Below are positions 23,390-33,183 of a stretch of DNA of 64,000 nucleotides, in pieces (position 1 is the stretch's first letter; each line of letters begins with the position of its first letter). This DNA comes from Euryodendron excelsum (taxonomy: Eukaryota; Streptophyta; Magnoliopsida; Ericales; Pentaphylacaceae): assembly GCA_033060915.1 (NCBI GenBank), contig CM065381.1, positions 35,101,836 to 35,165,835 of the forward strand, given 5' to 3'. The position numbers and the translations under genes are program-made. The notes beneath the pieces were generated by a model that saw nothing but the letters and a program-made list of their open reading frames with translations, ran no database searches and had not been told where the DNA came from.

Positions 23390-24780
23390 CGCGTCTTTCT
23401 GAAGACGGTAAGTCTCCTTTCTAATTCCAAATTAGGCACGTCTTTCCGAAGACGGTAAGTCCCCTTTCTAATTCCAATTCCAATCCCTCTCTCGAGACAA
23501 TTGATTCCTCGAGACGGTAAATCTATTAAAATCAGGCACGTCTTTCCGAAGTCAGTAAGTCCCCTTTCCAATTCCAGTTTAGGCACGTCTTTCCGAAGAT
23601 GGTAAGTCCCCTTTCTAATTCCAATTCGAATTCCAACCCCTCTCTCGAGACAGTTTATTCCTCGAGATGGTCCGACAGGTTTTTTGATTAAAATCTCTTC
23701 GGAATGGTAAGTCCCCTTAAACATGTCGACCGGGATGAGACCCCAAGTCCCCTAGTTGGTAGAACGGTCCACCTTTGGCGCCTGCTAGCTCGCCAATGCA
23801 GAAATCTCCGTTTAGGCACGCCTTTTGAGAAAGTTGATTCTCAGGCACTAAGTCTCTTTAGCAGCTTTCCAAGATTAGGCAGTCTCGAGAATGATCGCGA
23901 ACCGTTAGAGTAGCGGAAATACTCGCAAACATCACAACCATCAGAGTAGCGAAAATACTCGCAAACAAGTCGATATAGGGAATTGCCAACAAACCCTTGT
24001 ATCACAAGACCACCGTCAGAGTGGCGGAAACACTCAAAACCCAGGTCAACACCAGTGCCTACTAGCTCACTTTGGTGAAAAATGACCAAACTGCCCCTTG
24101 GGCCTTTTTTGGCACATTTCTCGAGAACACACTTGAGTCTTCAGAACGGCAAGTCCAACCTTCCAAGATTGTCTCAAAATAAATCTGTCACAATTAGGTG
24201 CCTTCTAGTCAGTTTCGGGCTAGTTCCGAGACTTTCCAATCAAGACGACCATTTCGCCTCTAGGCGTCCGAACGTCCTGGGAACCACACTGGCTCTAGGT
24301 ATCAAACCGGTAACCTCCTGAGAATGCTTCTTATAGTATTCTCAACCTTCCTCTATCTTTCTGGATCATTCCGAGTCAATTCCGATAAACCCGGTGCAAA
24401 ATGACCGTTTTGCCCCTAGTGGGCCGGTCGCCTTTTTCTAGCCACGCCGGCTCTGGGTATCAAACCGGTCACATCCTGAGATTGATTATTATAGTATTCT
24501 CAACCTTCCTCTATCTTTTCAGATCATTCCGAGTCAGTCTTGGCAAACCCGGTGCGAAATGACCGTTTTGGCCCTGGTGGGCCGGTCGCCTTTTCCGACC
24601 ACACCGGCTCTGGGTATCAAATCAGCAACCTTTGGGAACATTCCAAATAATGTCCCCAAGTCTTGAGTCTTTTTCTGGGACATTCCAAGTCCGTCCCAAC
24701 AGCTTTCTAACCTGATTGACCATTTTGCCCCTAACGGCTCGGTCAATCCTTCCGACACATTCTATCCTCATTTTTCAAGT
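23390..24780 (+). repeat. U3 hairpin repeats and ~160-bp tandem repeats
   Basis: The first part (23390-23720) has about six units with the self-complementary core CGTCTTTCCGAAGACGGTAA plus TCTCGAGA-type segments. At 23890-24030, GAGTAGCGGAAATACTC-type inverted repeats occur. From 24080 to 24780, four to five ~160-bp units contain AAATGACCGTTTTGCCCC, a GGGCCGGTCGCC-like phrase and GGCTCTGGGTATCAAA. Solo LTRs S1 and S2 and M's 3' LTR have the same arrays. Confidence 0.75.
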
Positions 24781-24987
24781 CAAATACCTTCGAGACACTA
24801 TTCTAAGTGTTCCTGCCCTTTTTCGGCTCTCCGGGTCATTCCCGACCTCTTCAAGTCATTCTCGGACTTTCCAGAGTCACTCCTAGTGAAGCCAGACTAA
24901 AAATTGCATGGTAGTCACTAGTACAGGCGCCCAAATCTCCTAAAGATACGTTGCTTGCTGACCTGAACACTTTCCTAATTGGCTTGG

Positions 24988-25105
24988 GCCACTAGCAGTG
25001 GCGCCAAGCCAAAAAATGGCCTAGCGCCACTCCTAGTGGCGCCAAGAGAAAAATTGGCCTGGCGCCACTACAACAGACTCTAGCTCTATCTCATGTCTAT
25101 AAATA
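24988..25105 (+). promoter_or_regulatory. M 5' LTR promoter: GGCGCC palindromes and TATA box
   Basis: TATAAATA at 25098-25105 is followed by a leader like other plant LTR transcripts. Upstream are three GGCGCCACT / AGTGGCGCC blocks (24988-25004, 25023-25043, 25061-25070). The middle block is an inverted repeat of 9-bp arms around three bases. The same arrangement is present in S1, S2 and the X LTR. The transcription start is inferred to be shortly after 25125. Confidence 0.75.
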
Positions 25106-25821
25106 CAAAGCCTCCTCTAGCATGAACGAGGTTCGCAAACTCAATCTAAAAACTCTAATTTTCGATACACAGAGCTCGTACACTTCCTAAACCCTAGCTT
25201 CCTTAGGTTTTCCAAACCCTAGCCACCATACACAAACTCTAGCCTCATATACACTCATACACACCCCTATATACTTATACACTAGCCTCCAAACCTCCAT
25301 TGAAGACTTGGAGTTCTGCAACTATAAAGATTTGAAGACCAAGACAAAGCTCTCAAAGACTGAAGCAAAGACCGGAGAAAAAGTAAGAAAGCAAGGCGTG
25401 CAAAGCCAAGCAAAATAAAGAAGACACAAGGTAGGCTTTCTATTTAAATTTCTGCACTTCCCCCCTCTCTCTTCTCTCTCCTAATCCACTTAGGTTTTCT
25501 CTATTTTAATCCCCAATCTCTTTTCCCCCTTTATTTGCATGCTTAAAACAAGGGGACTCCCGGTCCATGTGTAAGATTAGACTATTGGAGGGTCACCGTG
25601 TCGGGGGCTTTCTTATAGTTTAACTGGAGACCACGTGGGTTTGGCCCCTTGATTATATGGTGAAGCCTTAACCTTGTATGTTCACGACCCCAAATTTGCA
25701 TTGTGCATATCATGATCTTTCATCTTCCAAAAATCGTTTTCAAACTCGTTTTCAAAGCTTGCATTAAACTTGTTTTCAAAATTGCATCAAAATCTCTTTT
25801 TTCAAAGCTTGTTTTTAAAAT

Positions 25822-25876
25822 CACAATCTTAGGGTGATTCTAGCATTTTCATGGCTAGGGATACTTTAGGAAAGTG
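25822..25876 (+). other. Leader stem-loop 1, M 5' LTR
   Basis: 24-nt arms (25822-25845 and 25853-25876) around the loop TTTTCAT. By eye there are about four mismatches and six G-U-type pairs. It lies about 720 bp downstream of the TATA box and so should be in the transcript. Confidence 0.65.
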
Positions 25877-25933
25877 TTACATTTAAAGTGACTTTCATGG
25901 TCCATATTTTCAAACCTTTGTTATTTTCAAAAC

Positions 25934-25988
25934 CACTTTCCTAAAGTGGTTCTAGCCTTCTTATGTTTAGAATCGCTTTAAGAAAGTG
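25934..25988 (+). other. Leader stem-loop 2, M 5' LTR
   Basis: 24-nt arms (25934-25957 and 25965-25988) around the loop TTCTTAT, starting 112 nt after the start of stem-loop 1. The left arm also contains the local palindrome CCACTTTCCTAAAGTGG. Sequence similarity to stem-loop 1 suggests a duplication. Confidence 0.7.
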
Positions 25989-25999
25989 AGACATTTTTA

Positions 26000-27400
26000 T
26001 ACCTTCTAAAAACTCTTTTTTCAAAAGTCTCTCTTCCTAAAACTCTCCTTTCCAAAGTTGTTTTCAAAAACTCCCTCCAAAAATCTATTTTTCAAAACTC
26101 CCTTTTTCAACTCCTTTCCAAAATACTCTCTCCAAAATTCACTTTCTAAAAACGCTCCCTAAAAATCTTTCCAAAGACTCTCTCTAACAATCTTTTACCA
26201 AAATTATTTCTAAAAACTCTCTTCCCAAAATCTTTTTTCAAGAAACTCCCCTCTAGCATTTTCCTTCTAAAAATCTTCGTTTCCAAAAATGCACTTTCCA
26301 AAAATCTCTTTTTTTTATGCCCAAGTCAAGCCTTAGAGTTAACAATTAGGAAACCCTAATTTTCTTTCCAAAAACATGGTTTTCAAATTTGCCTTAAAAC
26401 CTAGGTTTCCAAAAACCTCTTGTTTTCTACATCAAAACTATACATATTTTCAAAACCTATCTTCTACGTCGAAACTATAGTCTTCCCAAATCTAGGGTTT
26501 CTACAACCTTCCTTTCCAAATCCTTGTCGAATCCAATCTTTCGTTTAGGAAACCAAATCCAATCTTCTCGTTTAGGAAACTAGATCCAATCCTCCGTTTT
26601 TTAAAACAAAATCAAACTTTCTCTTTTAGAAACAACATCCAATCCCTTCCTAATTCAAATCTTTCCTAATTCAAATCATTCCTAATCTTCTACTTTCCTA
26701 AATCTTAAGTTTCCAAAACTTGAACATAAAAATCTTTCCTAAATTTTAAAACTTAACTTCCACATCATTCCTAATTCAACCCTTTCCTAATTCTATCTCT
26801 TTCCAAATCTTAACTTTTCAAATATAAGTTTTCAAATCTTTCCTAAACTCAACCTTTCCTAATCTCAAGATTTTCTAAAACTAAAACTTTCTAAATTTCA
26901 AATCTTTCTAAATCCAAAGCTTTCTAAACTCAAAACTTTCTTAATTCAAAACTTTCTTAAGTTGAAACTTTCTTAATTCAAACATTTTCTAAATCTTTCC
27001 TAATTTAAAATCTTTCTATAATTTTAAGCTTTCCAAATTCAAAACTTTCTTAACTTGAAACTTTCCAAATTCTAAACTTTTCTTAAACTAAAATTTTCCT
27101 AATTCAAAACATTTCTAAATTCAACACTTTCCTATTTCAAAACCTTTCTTAAAACGAAACTTTCCTAATTCGAATCTTTCCTAAATTCCAAGCTTTCCTA
27201 ATCTTCCAAGTCCAATATTCAAGTCAATTATTTTCCAAAATCTTTCCAAGTCAAATCCAATCTTTCTTTTCTAAGTCCTTAAGTCTAGGTTTCCTAAAAC
27301 CAAAATTTCCAAAGTCAAGTCTTTTCAAATCTTCCAATCAAAGTTCAATCTCTCAATCTGCTAATCCAATTTCCAACTCAATCTTTTTCTTCCAACCATA
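26000..27400 (+). repeat. TTTCCTAA-rich pyrimidine-biased tract
   Basis: About 1.4 kb dominated by TTTCCTAAATTC, CTTTCCAAA and similar words, with G nearly absent from this strand. It corresponds to the R/U5 part of the LTR and varies in length between copies. No coding potential. Confidence 0.85.
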
Positions 27401-28110
27401 TCTTCTATTTTCAATCGGACTCTTGTCCGAACTATGACTAACCTAATTCCTCCAAAAGGATACATAGGCAACCCTCATGGGTGCGGTCTCCACTTTTTTC
27501 AAATTTCAAATTCTACAACATTTTTCAAGTTTTTATTTTCACAAAATCTTTCCAAATCTCCAATCTATTTTCAAACTTCCAATTTCGAATATCTATTTCC
27601 AAATCTCTATTTCTAATTTTTCAAACTTTCCAATTTCAAATCTATCCTTTCAAATCTCTCTTCTAAAATCAAATCAAATTCTTCTTTTCAAATCTATTTT
27701 CAAATCTATTTTTCAACTCTCCTATCTTGCATTTGCATATCATGCATCATGTTTTTCTAAACATTGTTTTCAAAGTGGATAGGATTGAACATATGTTAGT
27801 TGAAGACTCTCATAAGTGAATCTAGGGTAGATTGACATGTAAGTACCGAAAGGGCAAGGTAGGGTGATGGCTTAGTGCGTCTTCCCTACACGTAAGCAAC
27901 CTCCGAACCTAGGATCACTGATTTCAAAGACCAAAACGGAGTTATTTTCAAAAAACGACTAAATATTTTTCAAAGGTTGCCAAACAACCTGTTTTCCTAA
28001 AAACCCTCTCTTGAGGAGATATTTTCAAAAACCTTTTCTAAAAACCCTAAGTGTAGTCTTCAGATTACGCTTAGTTTTTAGGTGACCTAACTCACCTTAA
28101 TCAAGTTAGG

Positions 28111-28121
28111 TGGCGACTCCA
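28111..28121 (+). other. Internal copy of the primer-binding-site start
   Basis: TGGCGACTCCA repeats the first 11 nt of the true primer site and lies about 150 bp before the LTR end, just after the inverted repeat CCTAACT...AGTTAGG (28086-28110). In Y the equivalent position reads TGGTGACTCC, matching Y's own site. Confidence 0.6.
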
Positions 28122-28274
28122 AATCTTTTCTAAAAGCCCTTTATTCAAATCAATTTTCAATTCAAATATAGTCGCACTCATTTCTTCTAGGAGGGTGAGT
28201 TCTAATAAGAGAGTACAGTGTTTTTTCCGCTTGTGTGTGCATTTCTTGAGTGCGAAAAATTTGGGCGCGACAGC

Positions 28275-28292
28275 TGGCGACTCCACTGGGGA
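28275..28292 (+). promoter_or_regulatory. Primer binding site of element M
   Basis: TGGCGACTCCACTGGGGA, two bases (GC) after the 5' LTR. It begins with TGG, complementary to a tRNA CCA end. It is typical of the Tat/Ogre lineage, where an arginine tRNA primer is reported; the exact tRNA is not verified here. Confidence 0.88.
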
Positions 28293-29725
28293 TATTTAGA
28301 GGGTTAGGCCGTAGTCATGTCTCTCTACCCTTCACCCATGTAGAGTCTTCAATTAACTTGATTCAATCCTATTCACTTTAAATTTTCAAAACCAAATTTT
28401 TAAAATTGTTTTCAAAAAAACATGCATTTATTCATATTATCTTATATTATGTTTGTCATCCACATACTAACACTTGCATCTTTGTTTTGTAGCTATACAT
28501 TTTATTTAAATTTTATTAACTGCTATGCATGAATGTGATGAACAGGATGAATGGGAGTTGTTGGGCTCTTTCCTCCGCTTTTAAAAAATCACACACACAC
28601 ACTGCATGTGCACCTGCATTCTACATACTTGCATTATTACCCTGATTTGACCTTTCTAGTTAGAAAGGGGAAACGGTAAATTGGTTGTGGGCAAGATACT
28701 GTGTCAGTTTCTTCGCCTACGGCCTCTTAATGGTTCCCCCGCTCGGATCACCAACCGATCATGGCACCACCTGGGGGAGTGGACCTAGGTTTAAAGATCC
28801 GGGGACCGAGCCTTTTTAGGACGCATTAGTCAACCATCAACCTCATACTCATATAGACACCATGATTAGCTGAACCTCTACCGGATTTAAGACACGAGCA
28901 CCGTTTTCAAAACCACGGAGGAAAGGGCGACTGCTCTTACTTTCATTTATACCTGTCTATTCCTGCTGTTATACTGACTATATTTATACTATTATAATGC
29001 CTGTCTAACTGCTCATGCATACACGTTTACCTTGATATTGCATTCTCTCTCCTTATACTCTTTGCATATCCATGTTCATACATTCAATATCCCATGTCAA
29101 GACAAGAGTTCCAAGTAACTCAAGTCACTGCATTCTCATGCATATGATCAACCCATTGAGAGTGACACCAAAGTCACTCTCCTTTACATTAGACCTACCC
29201 AAACCGTAAGGGTTCTCACGTTAACCTTAAGGAATCATTGCATGCATTTTAAGTCATTCCATAAGAGGGGCCACAATCCCTCTATGCTCACGGAGATAGG
29301 ATTGTTAAGAAGACAAGGGGCAATCGATCAACAAGGTCTCTCAGCAACCTCCTCGACATCAAACCCAACAAAGGCGAATCCGAAGACTCAAGAGTAGTTT
29401 AGGTTTTCCCTTTGTAAAGCTAGATAGGTGGAAGTCCAAAGGAAAATGCCCCCTCCTCCTAGTAAAATGTACTTCAATTCTTTTGTATCTTAAACTTAAA
29501 TTCAATGTACTTTTTTACTTTTATGAATGAATGTATGGATGGTTGAAAGTTCCTACTTGACAGTACGGTATCTGCATATAGGGGTAAACCCCTTATCTCC
29601 AAAAGTGAGCTAATACATCATGATTAGTTTCCCTCCTAAAGAGGGGCACCCTAGGGCATGCATTGCATAGAACTCCCCAAGAATCGAACTCTAATTTGTA
29701 ACCGTTGTCTTCATTGTTATAGGTA
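28293..29725 (+). other. 5' leader of M, no gag recognised
   Basis: About 1.4 kb between the primer site and the first long ORF. Blocks at 28660-28960 and 29560-29690 are shared with the Y leader (12850-13200 and 12030-12300). Ogre elements often have an extra ORF and gag here or just downstream; neither a long ORF nor a CX2C zinc knuckle is visible. Deletion of gag is inferred. Confidence 0.6.
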
Positions 29726-31534
29726 ATGAATACTAGTCTAACATCTTTTGTAATAGTGAAGGCCATGGTTCATAAGTTTCAGGAGGACATACCATTGGAA
29801 AGCAGGAATGTTAGTAGAGACACCCTGCGCAACCCACTTGCTGTAATCATAAAAGAGACAACTCATACCCTAGAGAAGCCCGAATACCAAGGCCATTCCT
29901 TCCTAACCATGCAATCCCACCAACCTGATATGAACCTAACCGTAGAAACCTCACCTAATCCCCCTTATCATTACCTTATTCTTACTCTATTGGTTAGACC
30001 TGAACCTGTGATCGCTATGGCTGGGCCTGAACCTCAAACCAACATCCAAGGAGTTGTAGGATCAAAGCTACCCTTAGCCTTGCCAAAGAAGCTAATTGTA
30101 CCTACCACCTTACCCGTCCTCACCAACCCCTCACCTGCAGTAATCCCTTTGCCTATAAACCTAAGGATAACTCTTCCCATTGCAACCCAATCACCAATAC
30201 TCAGTTTTCGTAGCGTCCCATGGAATTACCCACCTGATAGGGGCACTGGAGAGCCCATAACAGAAATAGGAGGGATGACTTGGTCAGGGCGCCTCTACAC
30301 CTCTACTGAAGTAGAAAGAAAAAGGAAAGGGAAGGATAAGGAAGGAGAATGCTCCAACCAACTGACAGATCAAGAGATGTTAGAATTCACTAAAGCCTTG
30401 GGAAAGGTCGACTACGACATCATGGAACAACTTAGAAAAGCCCTAGCCCATATTTCAGTGTTGGGATTTTTGCTCACTTTTGAAGTACACCGGGATGCTT
30501 TGTTGAGAATCCTCAAGGATGCTCATGTGCCGAAAAGTTTCACGCCAGATAACCTACATAACATGGTGAGCCTCATCATGGCCCCAAGCATCATTACCTT
30601 CTCCAATGACGAGATCCCTGCTGATGGAACAGGCCATACCTTGGCTCTACATATCGCTATAAGAACGAGAGGAAAAATTGTAGCCAAAGTATTGATAGAT
30701 AATGGGTCGGCTTTGAATGTGTGCCCGTATTCTACCCTAGAAAAGTTGGGAATGGACCAAACTTACTTGAAAAATAATGGTATGATCATTCGTGCCTTCG
30801 ATGGTTCTCGGATGCCTATTGAGATTAGACCAGTCATCTTCACAATTAAGTTCCAGGTCTTGCACATTCTGGCTGTTTACAATCTGCTATTAGGAAGGCC
30901 CTGGATTCATTCAGCGGGTGCAGTTCCTTCTAGCCTCCATCAGAAAGTCCAGTTCATCGTGAGCTCCAAGCTAATCTTTATTTTCGTTGAAAAAGAGTTC
31001 AATATATACAAAGCTGATATCGTTGTATCTGACATTGAACTGCCCTCTTGCTTTCAGTCGTTCGAATATATCACTGTTGTACAGAAAGAAAATCAAGTGG
31101 AGCCGAAATATTCCTGGAACTCTCAGATGATAGTGCGATACTTTAAAGCAAACGGTTTTCATCCGGGGAAGGGCTTAGGGAGATGTTTACAAGAAAGGCC
31201 TGAAGTCATAGAAATATCGCCGGCTGAACCCACCTTTGGGCTGGGGTATGAACCCACGAGAAAGGAGAAAATAGAAGCAGCGCGAAAGAAGAGGGCTGAT
31301 AGAAAAGCTGTCATGGAACTCTCGGATCGATTCAAGCAGTTAGACATGGGTAAAGGAATGTCTACATTAAATAAGAAGAAGAGAAAAGTCCAAGAAGAAT
31401 CATCCATCATGACAATCGACACTGGCATAACTCAAGATGGATCCATTCGAGCGATGCTGCCAGGCGAAAATTTGCATAACTGGGCCAGCAAAGACATCAT
31501 TCGTGCTTGCAAGTTTCGATACAAAGCTCACTAG
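29726..31534 (+). CDS. Protease-containing polyprotein ORF with G-patch-like tail
   Basis: An intact 602-codon ORF. Residues 1-160 are Pro/Thr-rich and unrecognised, probably linker. Residues ~200-310 resemble the spacer upstream of Tat protease. The aspartic protease spans ~310-420, with the active-site segment LIDNGSALNV (about residue 322; this lineage has DNGS where many proteases have DTGA) and a later LLGRPWI motif (about 390). At ~461-515 a glycine-rich GFHPGKGLG...GLGYEP segment looks like a G-patch, as known after the protease in some retroelements. The tail is basic. The ORF ends before the RT frame, consistent with the Ogre pattern of an intron between protease and RT. No gag precedes it. 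The start ATG at 29726 may be a truncation artefact. Confidence 0.8.
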   Translation: MNTSLTSFVIVKAMVHKFQEDIPLESRNVSRDTLRNPLAVIIKETTHTLEKPEYQGHSFLTMQSHQPDMNLTVETSPNPPYHYLILTLLVRPEPVIAMAGPEPQTNIQGVVGSKLPLALPKKLIVPTTLPVLTNPSPAVIPLPINLRITLPIATQSPILSFRSVPWNYPPDRGTGEPITEIGGMTWSGRLYTSTEVERKRKGKDKEGECSNQLTDQEMLEFTKALGKVDYDIMEQLRKALAHISVLGFLLTFEVHRDALLRILKDAHVPKSFTPDNLHNMVSLIMAPSIITFSNDEIPADGTGHTLALHIAIRTRGKIVAKVLIDNGSALNVCPYSTLEKLGMDQTYLKNNGMIIRAFDGSRMPIEIRPVIFTIKFQVLHILAVYNLLLGRPWIHSAGAVPSSLHQKVQFIVSSKLIFIFVEKEFNIYKADIVVSDIELPSCFQSFEYITVVQKENQVEPKYSWNSQMIVRYFKANGFHPGKGLGRCLQERPEVIEISPAEPTFGLGYEPTRKEKIEAARKKRADRKAVMELSDRFKQLDMGKGMSTLNKKKRKVQEESSIMTIDTGITQDGSIRAMLPGENLHNWASKDIIRACKFRYKAH

Positions 31535-31644
31535 AGCGAGATCCCGGAGCAGCTGATTTGCCATAAACAAACTTTCTTTTTTTTCTCTTTAATTTACTTG
31601 CCTTAGCCTTTACATCAAGTTATTAATGGAAAAATACTCCTTTC
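31535..31644 (+). other. Gap between protease and RT frames, candidate intron region
   Basis: The protease frame stops at 31534 and the RT frame, shifted by one phase, opens at about 31645. The gap is T-rich and ends near CCATGCTAG (31662-31670), a plausible 3' splice site. Ogre elements are known to carry an intron between the protease and RT coding parts that must be spliced to make the polyprotein. I cannot fix the donor site. A frameshift is the alternative. Confidence 0.5.
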
Positions 31645-32814
31645 TTGTTTGATTCATTGCACACTATTTTCCATGCTAGGGACCCTTGCATCCAATATCT
31701 TACTCAGCTAATCCAGAGAATGCCAATCCTGATAAATGATGACTTAAACACTGAGTTTGATTACCAACAACTGGGAATTGAAGAAGACATAAATTATTCA
31801 GAGGAGGTGCCAGAAGAAATTTGGGAACAAATAGAAAGACATGAAAATCCTAATACCCCAAACGTTGAGGAAACGGAAACCGTTAATTTGGGGAATGAAG
31901 GGGATCCAAAAGAACTTAGAATTGGTGTAGGCCTAGATCAATGGCAGCGTAAAGAATTACTGGAACTATTGCGTGCATACTTGGATGTTTTTGCGTGGTC
32001 CTATCAAGACATGCCCGGGCTGGATGAATCCATTGTTGAACATAGATTACCCCTGGACCCGCAGATGAGACCCTTTAAGCAGAAGTTAAGAAGATTAAAG
32101 CCCGAATGGAGCCTGAAGATCAAGGTGGAAGTGATTAAGCAGCTCCAGGCAGGATTCCTGCAAGTAGTAGAGTATCCCCAATGGCTGGCTAATATTGTCC
32201 CGGTACCCAAGAAAGATGGCAAGGTGCGGATGTGTATCAACTTTCGAGACCTCAACAGGGCCAGTCCAAAGGACGATTTTCCTCTTCCACACATAGATTT
32301 GCTTGTTGACAACACGGTCGGTCACGAAATGTTTTCCTTCAGGGACGGTTTTTTGGGATATAATCAGATTGAGTTGGCTAAAGAGGATCGGGAGAAGACT
32401 GCTTTCATTACACCTTGGGGAGTATACTGTTATAAAGTCATGCCATTCGGACTTCGCAATGCAGGGGCAACCTACCAAAAAGCCATGGTAACCTTATTCC
32501 ATGACATGATGCATCGGGAAGTAGAAATCTATGTGGATGACATGATTGTCAAGTCCAAGCAGCGGAAAGACCACCTATTCAACCAGTGGAAGGTGTTTAA
32601 CCGTCTCCGTAAGTATCAGCTTAAGCTAAATCCTGCCAAATGCACGTTCGGAGTATCTTCAGGGAAGCTGCTGGGGTTTATAGTCAATGAAAAGGGGTTA
32701 GAGGTTAATCCTACCAAAGTTAAATCTATCGTCGAAAAGCCGGCACTAAAGGGGGAAAAGGAGGTTCGATCGTTTCTAGGAAAATTAAACTTTATTAGCA
32801 AATTCATCGCCTAA
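31645..32814 (+). pseudogene. Reverse transcriptase segment of pol
   Basis: 390 codons including the terminal stop. After an acidic linker (residues 1-100) the RT core begins near KELLELLRAYLDVFAWS. The nucleotide-binding and catalytic motifs are visible: VPVPKKDGKVRMCINFRDLN (about 184-204), the GYNQIEL block (about 236) and the catalytic YVDDM (about 295), so both catalytic Asp residues of the YVDD box are present. The motif around residue 231 reads FRDGF; the Asp is retained. The thumb follows, ending FISKFIA at the first stop. Most of the RT fold is intact. Confidence 0.93.
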
Positions 32815-33183
32815 ATGACCCACCTGTGTGAACCTATTTTCAAGCTCCTTAAGAAAGACGTTCCAAAAGAGTGGGATGATAACTGTCAAATAGTTTTTGA
32901 GAAAATTAAAGAGTATCTGCGGAATCCTCCTGTTCTAGTGGCACCAACCTCAGGACGTCCTTTGTTGATGTACATGTCAGTGTTGGATACTTCTATGGGA
33001 TGTGTTTTGGGACAACATGATGAAACAGGAAGAAAATAGCAGGCCATTTATTACCTCAATAAGAAATTCCTGCCATATGAAACAAAGTATTCGGATCTCG
33101 AGAAAACTTATTGCGCATTAACCTGGGCAGCTCACAGGCTTCAACACTATATGCTCTATCATACCACCTTCCTCATCTCTTAA
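32815..33183 (+). pseudogene. First (native) RNase H segment of pol
   Basis: Between the stops at 32812 and 33181, with another stop at 33037. It contains the connection region (CEPIFKLLKKD) and the gypsy-type RNase H region (QAIYYLNKKF, then LEKTYCALTWAAHRL). The first domain is known to be degenerate in Tat elements, which acquired a second RNase H. Two stops make this the most damaged stretch of pol. Confidence 0.85.

Larger units (their letters stand above)
23187..28272 (+). repeat. 5' LTR of element M
   Basis: 5,086 bp, TGTAAGCACC...GCGCGACA. In order it contains U3 hairpin repeats and ~160-bp repeats (23390-24780), a promoter with palindromes (24988-25105), two stem-loops (25822-25988), a pyrimidine-rich tract (26000-27400), the TCGGACTCTTGTCCGAAC block and a U5 end. 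It is 547 bp shorter than the 3' LTR, mainly because the latter has a ~520-bp tandem duplication. Confidence 0.92.

Noticed and set aside
23390..23720. Regularly spaced hairpin repeats resembling a CRISPR array
   Set aside because: They lie in a plant LTR U3, spacers are themselves repeated, and they recur in every related LTR.
28275..28292. tRNA gene near the primer site
   Set aside because: Only an 18-nt complement of a tRNA 3' end is present; no cloverleaf sequence.
32004..32478. Minus-strand ORFs of 103 and 127 codons opposite RT
   Set aside because: Shadows of the RT coding sequence; no independent motif.
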